A stretch of DNA of 64,000 bases, taken from positions 186,001 through 250,000 of the forward strand of contig DWXH01000019.1 of the NCBI GenBank assembly GCA_019119305.1, given 5' to 3'. The notes below the pieces were generated by a model. That model saw only the letters and a program-made list of their open reading frames with translations. It made no database searches and had not been told where the DNA came from. Position 1 is the stretch's first letter, and each line of letters begins with the position of its first letter. This document shows, piece after piece, positions 1 through 8,809 of this stretch. This DNA is from Candidatus Alistipes merdigallinarum. Its GTDB lineage: Bacteria; Bacteroidota; Bacteroidia; Bacteroidales; Rikenellaceae. The position numbers and the translations under genes were made by a program.

Positions 1-40
1 AAACTATATCGAAATATTTTTAAGAATATTTAAAATAAAA

Positions 41-48
41 TACCTTTG
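41..48 (+). promoter_or_regulatory. Bacteroidetes-type -7 box for first small RNA
   Basis: TACCTTTG matches the TAnnTTTG -7 consensus. No convincing TTTG -33 box is visible; there is only a run of T near positions 17-20. Transcription would start at about 54, a few bases before the repeated GTTTTAGGTT motif. Confidence 0.55.
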
Positions 49-53
49 CAAAT

Positions 54-151
54 GAAGTTTTAGGTTCATTTAGATAAGTAGTTTTTAGGTTAGTAGGGGA
101 AGCGGACAGCTTTCGAAGCGATTAGTTTCGGAAAGTTGTCCGCATTTTTTT
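54..151 (+). ncRNA. candidate small RNA 1
   Basis: A short transcription unit of about 98 nt with no open reading frame. It begins a few bases after a -7 box, carries two copies of GTTTTAGGTT (one with an extra T), and ends in a 13-bp hairpin followed by a T-tract. The same layout recurs about 400 bases downstream, which is the main reason to call it an RNA gene rather than a leader. The function is unknown and I recognise no Rfam family. The region between the two units (about 152-410) is AT-rich and I see no gene in it. Confidence 0.45.
102..151 (+). terminator. intrinsic terminator of small RNA 1
   Basis: GCGGACAGCTTTC (102-114) pairs with GAAAGTTGTCCGC (131-143) with a single G-U pair, followed by ATTTTTTT. 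This is a strong plus-strand rho-independent terminator. Confidence 0.85.
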
Positions 152-413
152 ATATGTCTGATTGATAGTTGTTTGTTTGTTCGATTTTGGAAAAGGATAT
201 TGAAAACCAATGTAAAACACGGTGGTGTTAATTTTTATACATAGAAAGCGGTAGTTGTGAAAAAGAGAGAATTGATCGAATGAAATGAAATTAAAATCAG
301 TAATGGATAAAAAGATTATTTTAACTGATTTTTTGTAAGGTGTTTATTTGTAGGTACTTATTGGTCGTATGAAAGCGGTGTGTAAAATAAAAATTAAAAA
401 TATTTAAAAAATA

Positions 414-445
414 TTTGCACAGTCGCGATTTTTCCTTTATCTTTG
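414..445 (+). promoter_or_regulatory. promoter of second small RNA (TTTG-N20-TATCTTTG)
   Basis: TTTG at 414-417 and TATCTTTG at 438-445 are separated by 20 bp, the expected Bacteroidetes spacing. The start site is expected near 451. The only downstream coding sequence on this strand is far away, so the promoter serves a short RNA. Confidence 0.7.
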
Positions 446-450
446 CACTC

Positions 451-538
451 GAAGTTTTAGGTTAGTAGTTTTAGGTTAGTTAGTAGAAAGAAAAGCGGTA
501 GATGAGAGAAAAGGCTCTCTCTGCTGTCTTTTCTTTAA
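451..538 (+). ncRNA. candidate small RNA 2, paralogous to RNA 1
   Basis: About 88 nt between a good promoter and an imperfect hairpin (489-534) followed by a pyrimidine/T-rich tail. Its 5' part carries two copies of GTTTTAGGTTAGT, the motif also present twice in the first unit. It ends a few bases before the stop codon of the convergent mannosyltransferase gene (544), so read-through would be antisense to that gene. The hairpin could also help terminate the opposite strand. No open reading frame is present. Confidence 0.45.
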
Positions 539-543
539 CTATT

Positions 544-2073
544 TTAGAGAGTACCTTCTCGGGTTATATCCACCCGATAGAGGTTTTTCCGGCGAACACT
601 CAGCCCGACCCAATCGTTGAAGTTGAAATAACGTACGATCCATTGGGGATAGGGATTCCAGTCGATTTTCTTTAATGGAACAGAAAAATGTTTGTCCAAT
701 TGCGGATCTTCCGAGAGGATAAATACCGGTATTTGCTGTTCGATAAATGTCTGTGCCGACCGTTCCATGTCGGAAAGCGTGTCGAAAAGATGTCGTTGTG
801 TCCCAGCGGGAAGAAAGTAGTAACCCGATACCGCTCGTGGGAACAGTGTGGTCTCGTAATAGCTGTAAAAAGTTTTGTCCTTTTTGAGATTGAGAATGGC
901 TTTCGGTTTGCCGGATGGGCATAATTCCCGCATCTGGTGGTAAAAAGCGATATCCGTATTCCGAATCGTAAGATTGAAGACGATAATCAAAACATTGAGC
1001 GATGCCGCTACCCACCCGACTATCCGTGCTCCTTTGCTGCGTAAAAGCCGTGTCGGGATATGTTGGCTGGCCGCAATCAAAATATATGGAGCAAATGCCA
1101 AAATCGGGAACAGGAACCGGACCTCTTTGTGACCGATTGCCTGATGGGCGATCAGGAACGGGATCAGCATCCAGGTAAGCGGGTGTCTGAGGTTTTTCCA
1201 GATGAAAACTACAACGGCAGCTAACAACAAAACGCCGAACAGAATGCCGCCTTCGAGCGGGATATAGGCCAGATAGTACCACCACGGGTCGATTCCGAAC
1301 GAGTCAATGTGGCCCTGTAGGATGTTTTCGTGCAGATAGTTCAGCGGGGTACAGGTCCATGTCCCGTAGAGCCATCGGTCGGCAGCGGTTCCGATACCCA
1401 GCATGGTTGCCACTCCGAGGCCCAATCCGGTTAGCAGTGATCCTTTACGGAGATAGACAAGTAGCCACACTCCGAATCCGAGCAGGGCGAAACCGACTTG
1501 GAACCGGACAATAAATGCCGTGCCGGCCAGCAGTCCCATCCATAACCCCCACAGGAAGGGATGCCGTCGTTCCTTTTGTCGGTACAACAACAGCATCGAC
1601 ACCAGCAGCAGAAGCAGATTGCCCGACAGGGTTTCGGAGCTGAACCGGACGTGGAAATAGGCCATGAACCAGACGAAGAACCCCAGAATCAGGTACCATT
1701 TCTCCTCGTTCTCTGTGCGGAAAAACGGGCGTATGGCCCGGCAGAACAGTAAAAGGGCGATGACCGAAAGCGTACCGCTAAAGAATCTCAGAAAAGTTTG
1801 CAGAATAAAAGGATCATAGAAGTGGATGCTTGTAAGCAGTTTTCCGAAACCGTAGGCGATCAACGGTTGAAACCCGGGTCGCATCATGGTTTGATACTCC
1901 CAAGGGAGCTCTTCGGATGATGTGCCGAAAAGCTTCATGTGGGCATATTCCAGGATCTGAAAATATTCGTCGGGATGATAGAACCCGTCACTGAAAATGA
2001 CATACAATAGGGTGAACAAACATCCCAGATAGATGAGCGTGCATGAGGTGATCGTGCGGGAGTGAAAATGCAT
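544..2073 (-). CDS. Alg9/PIG-B-like mannosyltransferase (GT22 family)
   Basis: A 509-aa polytopic membrane protein. The motif HPDEYFQILEYAHMKLFG (about residues 33-50), followed by a PWEYQ..MRPGFQP segment, is characteristic of GT22 enzymes. These transfer mannose from a polyprenyl-phosphate donor to glycolipids on the outer face of the membrane; the Asp and Glu of HPDE lie in the first extracytoplasmic loop, where the catalytic residue of the family sits. About ten hydrophobic helices fill residues 10-370, followed by a soluble C-terminal tail. The acceptor in this organism is unknown. The gene is transcribed alone and divergently from the CoA-transferase. Family assignment is good, exact substrate is not. 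Confidence 0.8.
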   Translation of the reverse strand: MHFHSRTITSCTLIYLGCLFTLLYVIFSDGFYHPDEYFQILEYAHMKLFGTSSEELPWEYQTMMRPGFQPLIAYGFGKLLTSIHFYDPFILQTFLRFFSGTLSVIALLLFCRAIRPFFRTENEEKWYLILGFFVWFMAYFHVRFSSETLSGNLLLLLVSMLLLYRQKERRHPFLWGLWMGLLAGTAFIVRFQVGFALLGFGVWLLVYLRKGSLLTGLGLGVATMLGIGTAADRWLYGTWTCTPLNYLHENILQGHIDSFGIDPWWYYLAYIPLEGGILFGVLLLAAVVVFIWKNLRHPLTWMLIPFLIAHQAIGHKEVRFLFPILAFAPYILIAASQHIPTRLLRSKGARIVGWVAASLNVLIIVFNLTIRNTDIAFYHQMRELCPSGKPKAILNLKKDKTFYSYYETTLFPRAVSGYYFLPAGTQRHLFDTLSDMERSAQTFIEQQIPVFILSEDPQLDKHFSVPLKKIDWNPYPQWIVRYFNFNDWVGLSVRRKNLYRVDITREGTL

Positions 2074-2166
2074 CGGCGCGGAACGGCTTGATTTATAAAT
2101 CTGGTAAATGGTCGATAAACTCGACGTAAAATTAGGTAAAAGTTTTTTTATCCGTCAATTAATGTT

Positions 2167-2174
2167 TAATTTTG
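2167..2174 (+). promoter_or_regulatory. -7 box of the CoA-transferase gene
   Basis: TAATTTTG fits TAnnTTTG and lies 53 bases upstream of the ATG. The -33 region is only T-rich. Confidence 0.45.
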
Positions 2175-2227
2175 TGGATCATTTTATATTTCTAAGGTAT
2201 AACTATTAAGACCAACTTCAAACCAGA

Positions 2228-3547
2228 ATGACCAAAAAGATTCAATTCATTTCCCCTGCTGAAGCAGTGAAAGTGATTAAAAGCGGCGACCACGTCCATT
2301 TGAGCAGTGTCGCAAGCGCTCCTCAGTGCCTGATTCAAGCCATGTGCGAGAGAGGACGCAACAAAGAGTTCGAACACGTACATGTCCACCACCTTCACAC
2401 CGAAGGTCCGGCTCCCTATGCTGCCCCCGAATTCGAAGGAATTTTTCAACTCGATTCGTTCTTTGTCGGCGGTAATGTGCGGAAGGTAACCCAATCCGGA
2501 TATGCCGACTACATTCCCGTGTTCCTCAGTGAAACCCAAAAGCTCTATCGCAGCGGCGTGCTGCCTTGCAATGTCGCCATGATTCAAGTCTCTCCGCCCG
2601 ATGCACACGGTTATGTGTCGCTCGGGACGTCGGTCGATGCTACGTTAGCCGCCGTAGAGTGTGCCCAGACCGTTATTGCTGTAATCAATAAATATGTGCC
2701 GCGTTCTTTCGGGGATGCGTTTATCTCCATTGAAGACATCGACCTTTTCGTGGAGGATGATCAACCGCTCGAGGAGGCGCATTTCTCCGTGCCCAATGAG
2801 GTCGAAACGGCGATCGGAAAACATTGCGCCGCATTGATCGAGGACGGTGCCTGCTTGCAGATGGGTATCGGTGCGATTCCGAATGCCGTATTGGCGCAGT
2901 TGACCGGCCACAAAAACCTCGGCATTCATACGGAAATGTTCGCCGATGGGGTGTTGCCTTTGGTGGAAAGCGGTGTAATCAACGGTAAGAACAAGGCGAT
3001 CGACAAAGGCAAAATGGTGTCGACCTTCCTGATGGGTTCGCAGAAAGTGTACGATTTTATCGATAACAACCCCGGTGTGGCCATGATGGATGTGGGGTAT
3101 ACCAACGATCCGTTTATTATTGCCAAAAATCCTAAAGTTACGGCAATCAATTCGGCTTTGCAGGTCGATTTGACCGGACAGATTTGCGCCGATTCACTCG
3201 GTACCAAGTTCTATTCCGGAGTAGGCGGGCAGGTTGACTTCATTTATGGAGCCTCCCGTTCGGAAGGAGGTAAGGCTATTTTGGCCATGCCCTCGGTGAC
3301 CAACAAAGGAATCAGCAAGATTGCGCCCGAACTGACGCTCGGCGCCGGTGTGGTGACCACCCGTTCGCACGTACACTGGTTCGTGACCGAATTCGGGGCC
3401 GTAAACCTGTACGGTAAATCGTTGCAGGAACGGGCCCGACTGATTATTAGTGTGGCTCATCCCGATCATCGGGAAGCACTTGACCGTGCGGCTTTCGAAC
3501 GTTACGGGTCGCACCATCATTACATTAAAGCGACGACCGGATTTTAA
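2228..3547 (+). CDS. acetyl-CoA hydrolase/transferase family CoA-transferase
   Basis: A 439-aa cytoplasmic protein of the acetyl-CoA hydrolase/4-hydroxybutyrate CoA-transferase family, full length for that family. It would move CoA between acyl-CoAs and short carboxylates such as acetate, succinate or butyrate. E236 in IHTEMFADG is the expected catalytic Glu that forms the glutamyl-CoA thioester, preceded by the CoA-binding loop QMGIGAIPN; GVGGQVDF and the C-terminal ..ATTGF end are also typical. It is a monocistronic gene with a shared terminator downstream. A role in acetate/succinate fermentation is likely, but the acyl specificity cannot be read from the sequence. Confidence 0.88.
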   Translation: MTKKIQFISPAEAVKVIKSGDHVHLSSVASAPQCLIQAMCERGRNKEFEHVHVHHLHTEGPAPYAAPEFEGIFQLDSFFVGGNVRKVTQSGYADYIPVFLSETQKLYRSGVLPCNVAMIQVSPPDAHGYVSLGTSVDATLAAVECAQTVIAVINKYVPRSFGDAFISIEDIDLFVEDDQPLEEAHFSVPNEVETAIGKHCAALIEDGACLQMGIGAIPNAVLAQLTGHKNLGIHTEMFADGVLPLVESGVINGKNKAIDKGKMVSTFLMGSQKVYDFIDNNPGVAMMDVGYTNDPFIIAKNPKVTAINSALQVDLTGQICADSLGTKFYSGVGGQVDFIYGASRSEGGKAILAMPSVTNKGISKIAPELTLGAGVVTTRSHVHWFVTEFGAVNLYGKSLQERARLIISVAHPDHREALDRAAFERYGSHHHYIKATTGF

Positions 3548-3571
3548 TCGGAAGGAAATTAAATAATGAAC

Positions 3572-3610
3572 AAAAGGCCGTCCTGCAAAGCAGAACAGCC
3601 TTTTTGTTTG
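3572..3610. terminator. terminator between convergent genes
   Basis: AAAGGC.GT.CTGC pairs with GCAG.AC.GCCTTT around an AAA loop (two small internal mismatches), followed by TTTTTG. A run of A on the left side makes it usable on both strands, serving the CoA-transferase and the DUF4251 pair. Confidence 0.75.
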
Positions 3611-3623
3611 TTAAGAAGACGCT

Positions 3624-4226
3624 TTAAGGATCGAACGGAACGGCTGGAGAAGAGGATTCCGTAGAGTTCCGATTGCCGATCGGTGCGGGATCCGTATATG
3701 CGGGAAGTTCTTTGTTGGCGACCAGCGAGCCGTTGTATTGCATGATGTTGGTCGTTGTAACCAGATCCAGAACCGTCCGACCCGAAAGCGAATCAACCGT
3801 GAGGACGAATGTGTAGGGGGTGCCGTTGCGGTCTTTCGCTCCGAATGAGATCTTCCAGCCGGGTCCGCTACGGACGGTACCTACTTTCGAAAGTGTATCC
3901 GTTTGGATATTGGCGATCGCATTGTAGGAGATAGCCCGTCCGATGACGACAGGGATGTGGACCTGAAGATAATTTCCGTAAAGAGCGACGTAGTAGTAAT
4001 AATTGTTGATATACTCGACACTCCCGTTGGGTCCCCATTCCATGTTTACCGGGATGAATTGGAATCGGAGCGTGTTGACCATCGAATCCAGTTGTCGGGT
4101 ATAGCGAATCTGTCGCATCTCTCTGCGGGTAGGGGCCGGCGTCGTCGTTTGTGGCGCACCTTGAGGCCGAACCGTAAAGGGAAGGATGGCCGACAATACG
4201 ATCCATAACAGCAATCCCCGTTTCAT
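3624..4226 (-). CDS. secreted DUF4251-like protein
   Basis: A 200-aa protein with an N-terminal signal peptide (hydrophobic stretch at residues 3-19 with no lipobox cysteine). The rest is predicted beta-rich, with alternating aromatic stretches such as YYYYVALYGNYLQVHIP, and ends in a Ser/Pro-rich tail. The layout resembles the Bacteroidetes family DUF4251, whose function is unknown. It lies 22 bp downstream of a second protein of the same kind, so the two probably form an operon of duplicated periplasmic or surface proteins. Family call is by pattern only. Confidence 0.65.
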   Translation of the reverse strand: MKRGLLLWIVLSAILPFTVRPQGAPQTTTPAPTRREMRQIRYTRQLDSMVNTLRFQFIPVNMEWGPNGSVEYINNYYYYVALYGNYLQVHIPVVIGRAISYNAIANIQTDTLSKVGTVRSGPGWKISFGAKDRNGTPYTFVLTVDSLSGRTVLDLVTTTNIMQYNGSLVANKELPAYTDPAPIGNRNSTESSSPAVPFDP

Positions 4227-4248
4227 AGTCTGTCTCCTCTTTTGCCGA

Positions 4249-4797
4249 TCAATAGTTGAGTGGAGCGATTGTTCCGTTGTAAGTCACGGTCGGATAGAGA
4301 TCCGATGCAATATTCAGCTCGCACTCTTGTGTGATCGAGTAGATTTTGAAGGTAAACGTGTAGGTGTTTTCCGAATAGAGGTTCGATGAGAACGTGATCG
4401 TCCAACCGTCGGAATCCTGTACGGCCGTATACTTCTGGATATCCTTGGTCATTTCGTTCATGACCGTCATACGATATGGAGGAACCGCTCCTGAAATGTA
4501 CGGGAGGTCGATGGACATGTAGTTGTCGCTGAACATCTCGAATGTGTAAACGATTCCGTAGATGTTGTGCATCTCACCGGCTGGCTCTTGTTGGAAGTTT
4601 TCCGGCGTAAATTTGTAGTTGCGGCTCAAAACGAGTGAATCCACATACTTGATCTCGCTTTGGTGGCGGGCATCGCGTTCTTGAATTCTTGTGGCTCGAC
4701 GGCTTTCGAATTCATCTTGGGTCATAGATCCTGTCGATTGAGACATGGCGGACAGGGTAATCAACAGACCGGATAAGCATAAAATAATCTGTTTCAT
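4249..4797 (-). CDS. secreted DUF4251-like protein
   Basis: A 182-aa protein starting MKQIILCLSGLLITLSAMSQ, a classic signal peptide ending at about residue 19. An in-frame extension to 4854 would put 19 charged residues before the signal, so I chose the ATG at 4797. The mature part has a charged helix (residues 25-45) and then beta-rich sequence with LPYISGAVPPYRM and YNGTIAPLNY, matching the DUF4251 style. It is the first gene of the two-gene unit with the neighbour at 3624-4226. Function unknown. Confidence 0.7.
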   Translation of the reverse strand: MKQIILCLSGLLITLSAMSQSTGSMTQDEFESRRATRIQERDARHQSEIKYVDSLVLSRNYKFTPENFQQEPAGEMHNIYGIVYTFEMFSDNYMSIDLPYISGAVPPYRMTVMNEMTKDIQKYTAVQDSDGWTITFSSNLYSENTYTFTFKIYSITQECELNIASDLYPTVTYNGTIAPLNY

Positions 4798-4940
4798 TGC
4801 ATAAATGATTTTAAATGGTAAAACATCTCTTATCGATTCAAAATCCTTGCCCAAAATTTACCTAAAATAGAATGCTTCGTAAATGGGGCTTTTTTTACTA
4901 TAAATCACTTGGCGTGTGCGGCTATTTATTTATAAATCCG

Positions 4941-4948
4941 TATATTTG
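4941..4948 (+). promoter_or_regulatory. -7 box upstream of the GH78 gene
   Basis: TATATTTG matches TAnnTTTG, 56 bases before the ATG. No -33 box at the right spacing. Confidence 0.4.
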
Positions 4949-5004
4949 TTTATTATAGGGCGTTTGCCTGAGATTTTGTTGTGTATTAATAAAATTTATC
5001 GTTT

Positions 5005-7377
5005 ATGACTCGTTTCGGATACCTACTCGTAACACTCTTTTTGTGTTTTGCCTCATTCCACATGGAGGCCTCTCTTCCTTTGGCTGAACCCGGAGAACGA
5101 CCGCTAGCCGATAATTGGAGCGCTTCGTGGATTGCTGACGGCAGTTCGTCTCCGTATGATTATGGCGTGTACCGATTCCGGAAAAAATTTCGGCTTCCCG
5201 AAAAACCGGATCAATTCATAATCAATATTTCGGCCGATAACCGTTATCGGTTGTTTGTCAATGGAGAACAGGCTTGCTGGGGGCCGGCTCGCGGCGACCT
5301 GAACCGCTGGTATTACGAAACGGTAGACATCGCCCCGCTGTTGAAACAGGGCGATAACGTGTTGGCCGTGTCGGTGTGGAATATGGGTGAACGGAAACCC
5401 GGGGCACAAATCAGCCTGCGTACGGGATTGATCGTCCAGGGAAATACTTCGGATGAAGAGATCGTCAACACGAACGGCAGTTGGATCGTTATGCGCGACT
5501 CCTCGTTCCGTCCGTTGTTTAACTGTCCAGAAGCTGGATACGTGGGGTCGCATGATGAGGTGGATGGTACGATTTATCCGTGGGGATGGGAGTCGCTCGA
5601 GTACGACGACTCGTCGTGGCATCCGGCAAGCGGATTTTCGAATGGAAAGACCTACGGGGCATACGGTTACGGAGAAGTAGATTGGGTCCTTACGCCTCGC
5701 GATATTCCGATGATGGAGGAGACTCTCCAGCGAATCGGAAGTGTCAGAAGGTATCAAGGGGTTGACGAAAAGCCCCGCTTTATAGAAGGCAATGCCCCGT
5801 TGACGATTCCCGCCGGAACAACCTGTTCCGTCCTGCTCGATCAGGGATTTTTGACGACTGCCTATCCTGAACTGATACTTTCGGGGGGAGAGGGCGCTTC
5901 CGTAAGGCTTACTTACTCGGAGGCTATGTTTAACGATAAGGGAAAAGGAAATCGAAACGAGATAGAGGGGCGTATATGTCGCGGCTATTCCGATGTTTTC
6001 TACTCCGACGGTGGAGCGAATCGGTTGTTCCGTCCGTTGTGGTTCAAAACCTATCGCTATATTCAACTCGACATCGAGACCAAGGATCAGCCGCTGGTCA
6101 TCGAGGATTTGTACGGAATCTATGTCGGCTATCCGTTCGAGGTTCGGGGTTCGTTCGAGTCGGACGATCCGGCTTTGGCCGATATCTGGAATGTGGGTTG
6201 GAGAACAGCCCGGCTGTGTGCTCATGAAACCTATTTCGATTGCCCCTACTACGAACAGTTGCAGTATGCCGGCGACACCCGGATACAGGCTTTGATTTCG
6301 TTGTATGTCTCCGGCGACGACCGGTTGATGCGCAAGGCGATCCGGATGTTCGATGTTTCGCGGAAATACGACGGGATTACCTGTAGCCGCTATCCGAGCA
6401 TATATCCCCAATATATTCCGCCCTTCTCGCTCTATTGGATCGGCATGATACACGACTATTGGATGCATCGTCACGACGATGAGTTCGTTCAGAGCTTTTT
6501 CCCCGGAATACAGACCGTATTGTGGTGGTTTATCGACAAGATCGATCCGCAGACCGGACTGTTGCAGAGCAAGGTGCCCCATTGGAATTTTGTCGATTGG
6601 GCGACCTCGTGGCAACTCGGCGTAGCTCCGGAGAGCGATTCGTCGGGATCGGCCGTTACGTCGTTGCAGTTCGCTGCGGCTTTGCAAAGTGCCGCAGAAC
6701 TGATGGAACAGTATGGAAAAACAGAGGTGGCCAAAGAGTATGAGACCATTTGCAACAATCTGAAGAGAGCGGTTTACGAAAAGTGTTGGGATGCAGAGCG
6801 CGGATTGCTCCGGGATTATATCGGGAGCGAAACCTTCAGCCAGCACGCCAACATCATGGGAATCCTGACCGATGCGATTCCCGAGCGTGACCAGCAGGCC
6901 GTTTTCGAACGGATCGTCGAAGATCCCTCTATTACTCAGACGACATTCTATTATAAATTCTACCTGATCCGGGCGTTGAAAAAAGTGGGGCTCGCCGATC
7001 GGTATACGCAGATGCTGGAGCCTTGGCAACAGATGATCGATATGGGCTTGACTACCTTTGCCGAGACTCCGGAACCGACCCGTTCCGATTGTCACGCATG
7101 GAGTTCCAGCCCGAATTATGATCTGTTGGCTACGGTTTGCGGGGTAGAGCCTGCAGCACCGGGATTTGCTCAAGTCCGGATTGCTCCCCATCCCGGACAT
7201 CTGAAACGGATCAAAGGCGTCGTACCCCATCCGCTGGGTGACATCGAGGTCGATCTGCAATGTGAGGGAGATGCACTGTCCGGTCGCGTTGTCCTGCCCG
7301 ACAATCTTCCCGGAACGTTCGTATGGAAAGGTAAATCCCAGCGGCTGCATGCCGGAGAGAACAAAATCGGCAAGTAG
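5005..7377 (+). CDS. secreted alpha-L-rhamnosidase-like glycoside hydrolase (GH78)
   Basis: A 790-aa protein with a signal peptide (residues 1-22). It follows the bacterial rhamnosidase plan: an N-terminal beta-sandwich module with SADNRYRLFVNG and AVSVWNMG (residues 30-150), a second beta domain, an (alpha/alpha)6 catalytic domain (about 380-700) and a short C-terminal beta domain. YFDCPYYEQLQYAGDTRIQA corresponds to the conserved CP..(D/E)...GDA region that carries catalytic acids in GH78. It would release terminal alpha-L-rhamnose from plant or microbial glycans, probably in the periplasm. No SusC/D pair is adjacent, so it is not part of a visible polysaccharide utilisation locus. A long open frame on the opposite strand is a codon-bias artefact. 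Confidence 0.85.
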   Translation: MTRFGYLLVTLFLCFASFHMEASLPLAEPGERPLADNWSASWIADGSSSPYDYGVYRFRKKFRLPEKPDQFIINISADNRYRLFVNGEQACWGPARGDLNRWYYETVDIAPLLKQGDNVLAVSVWNMGERKPGAQISLRTGLIVQGNTSDEEIVNTNGSWIVMRDSSFRPLFNCPEAGYVGSHDEVDGTIYPWGWESLEYDDSSWHPASGFSNGKTYGAYGYGEVDWVLTPRDIPMMEETLQRIGSVRRYQGVDEKPRFIEGNAPLTIPAGTTCSVLLDQGFLTTAYPELILSGGEGASVRLTYSEAMFNDKGKGNRNEIEGRICRGYSDVFYSDGGANRLFRPLWFKTYRYIQLDIETKDQPLVIEDLYGIYVGYPFEVRGSFESDDPALADIWNVGWRTARLCAHETYFDCPYYEQLQYAGDTRIQALISLYVSGDDRLMRKAIRMFDVSRKYDGITCSRYPSIYPQYIPPFSLYWIGMIHDYWMHRHDDEFVQSFFPGIQTVLWWFIDKIDPQTGLLQSKVPHWNFVDWATSWQLGVAPESDSSGSAVTSLQFAAALQSAAELMEQYGKTEVAKEYETICNNLKRAVYEKCWDAERGLLRDYIGSETFSQHANIMGILTDAIPERDQQAVFERIVEDPSITQTTFYYKFYLIRALKKVGLADRYTQMLEPWQQMIDMGLTTFAETPEPTRSDCHAWSSSPNYDLLATVCGVEPAAPGFAQVRIAPHPGHLKRIKGVVPHPLGDIEVDLQCEGDALSGRVVLPDNLPGTFVWKGKSQRLHAGENKIGK

Positions 7378-7456
7378 AGAGCAGACTATTCTGTGCCCAC
7401 GCTGAAAGAGTGGCAAGTGGCGGCTTAAAGGGTCGAGGCAGGTGTTTGTCGCTGCT

Positions 7457-8740
7457 TTACAGCAGGTCCGTCAGGCGTTCCAGATGGATGCCCCGTGAAC
7501 CTTTGATGAGGATCAGCCGATTGTTGAGCGGATGTCCGGTCAGGTAGGTCCGAAGGGTGTCCGCGTCGGGGAATGTCGGGTAGCAATCGGCTCCCGCTTC
7601 AGAGAAGTGTGCACCGACCAGATAGACTTCCGGCATCTCTACCTCTTGTAACAGCTGGACGATCTTACGGTGTTCCTGTGCCGAGTAGCTTCCCAATTCG
7701 AGCATGTCTCCTAAAATAACGGCCTTCGGCTGCATCGAAGGTTCTGATATGAAATGCCGCAGCGCAGCCTCCATACTCGATGGATTGGCGTTGTAGGCAT
7801 CCAATATCAGGGTATTGCGTTGGGTGGCCTGACGTTGCGACCGGTTGTTTTCGGGAAGATAGCTTTCGATCGCTGCGACGATTTCCGGTTCCGGAATGTC
7901 GAAATAGCAGCCAACCGCGATGGCTGCAGCCAGATTGAACAGATTATACTCCCCGACCAGATGGGTGCGGATTTTATGTCCGTGCCACGATACGGTCAGG
8001 AACTGATGGTCGTTGCCGACCAATTTCAAATCGGCAGTGGAGTAGGGAATGGCCTCTATGCCGTTTCGCTCTGCAACCATTTGGCACAACGCTTCGCTCT
8101 GTTGAAGGTAAAAGGCTGTCCCTTTGTGGCTGTGCAGGTAATCCAACAGTTCGCCCTTGCCCCGCATGACGCCCTCTTCACCGCCGAAGCCTTCAAGGTG
8201 GGCCTTCCCGATGTTGGTAATCAAACCGAAATCGGGTTGTGCGATCGAACTGAGCAAGGCGATCTCCCCGCAGTGGCTGGCTCCCATTTCAACAAGTCCG
8301 AACTCGGTCGAACGGTCCATCGACAGCAGTGTCAACGGGACGCCGATGTGGTTGTTCAGGTTGCCGTGTGTGGCGTATGTATGGAACCTGCAAGACAAGA
8401 CCCGGTAAGTCAGTTCTTTGGTGGTTGTTTTCCCGTTGCTGCCGGTGATGGCGAAAATCGGAATACCCAACTGTCTGCGGTGATGGGCCGCCAGTTGTTG
8501 TAATGCCTCAAGTGTGTCGGGTACGAGATAGCATCGGGAGCGTTGCTCCTCCGGAAGTGTTTCATAGATCTCCGGATTGTCGAGAACCGCAGCGGCAGCC
8601 CCTGCTTCGAGCGCCGAAGCTGCATAACGGTTGCCATCGAAAGAGTCTCCCCGCAGTGCGAAAAACAGGGTTCCTTGTGTCGTTTGCCGGCTGTCGGTCG
8701 AGATGTACGGGTGGCGGAGATATGCTTCGTAGAGTTCCAT
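7457..8740 (-). CDS. murF: UDP-MurNAc-tripeptide--D-Ala-D-Ala ligase
   Basis: A 427-aa Mur ligase that adds D-Ala-D-Ala to UDP-MurNAc-tripeptide, the last cytoplasmic step of the peptidoglycan precursor. STDSRQ..GTLFFALRG at the N-terminus is the MurF uridine-binding domain; GSNGKTTTKEL (about 100-110) is the ATP P-loop; AYNANPSSM is the MurF-specific motif. An in-frame ATG 21 bases upstream (8761) abuts the T-tract of the manC terminator, and the family normally begins close to MELYE, so I chose 8740. Unlike in many bacteria it is not inside the dcw cluster here. Confidence 0.93.
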   Translation of the reverse strand: MELYEAYLRHPYISTDSRQTTQGTLFFALRGDSFDGNRYAASALEAGAAAAVLDNPEIYETLPEEQRSRCYLVPDTLEALQQLAAHHRRQLGIPIFAITGSNGKTTTKELTYRVLSCRFHTYATHGNLNNHIGVPLTLLSMDRSTEFGLVEMGASHCGEIALLSSIAQPDFGLITNIGKAHLEGFGGEEGVMRGKGELLDYLHSHKGTAFYLQQSEALCQMVAERNGIEAIPYSTADLKLVGNDHQFLTVSWHGHKIRTHLVGEYNLFNLAAAIAVGCYFDIPEPEIVAAIESYLPENNRSQRQATQRNTLILDAYNANPSSMEAALRHFISEPSMQPKAVILGDMLELGSYSAQEHRKIVQLLQEVEMPEVYLVGAHFSEAGADCYPTFPDADTLRTYLTGHPLNNRLILIKGSRGIHLERLTDLL

Positions 8741-8761
8741 TGCCTTGTATTCCTTAGTCAT

Positions 8762-8795
8762 AAAAACTCCCGTTTGTCGGAGCGAAACGGGAGTT
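8762..8795 (-). terminator. terminator of the manC-like gene
   Basis: Perfect 11-bp stem: AACTCCCGTTT (8765-8775) with AAACGGGAGTT (8785-8795). Read on the minus strand it is followed by TTTTT that runs directly into the upstream candidate ATG of murF. Confidence 0.85.
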
Positions 8796-8809
8796 ATGAA
8801 TCATGTCTC

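Noticed and set aside
5104..7416. 770-codon open frame antisense to the GH78 gene
   Set aside because: It mirrors the rhamnosidase frame, has no signal, domain or promoter, and is explained by codon bias. The same holds for the 416-codon frame antisense to dnaK at 24320-25570.
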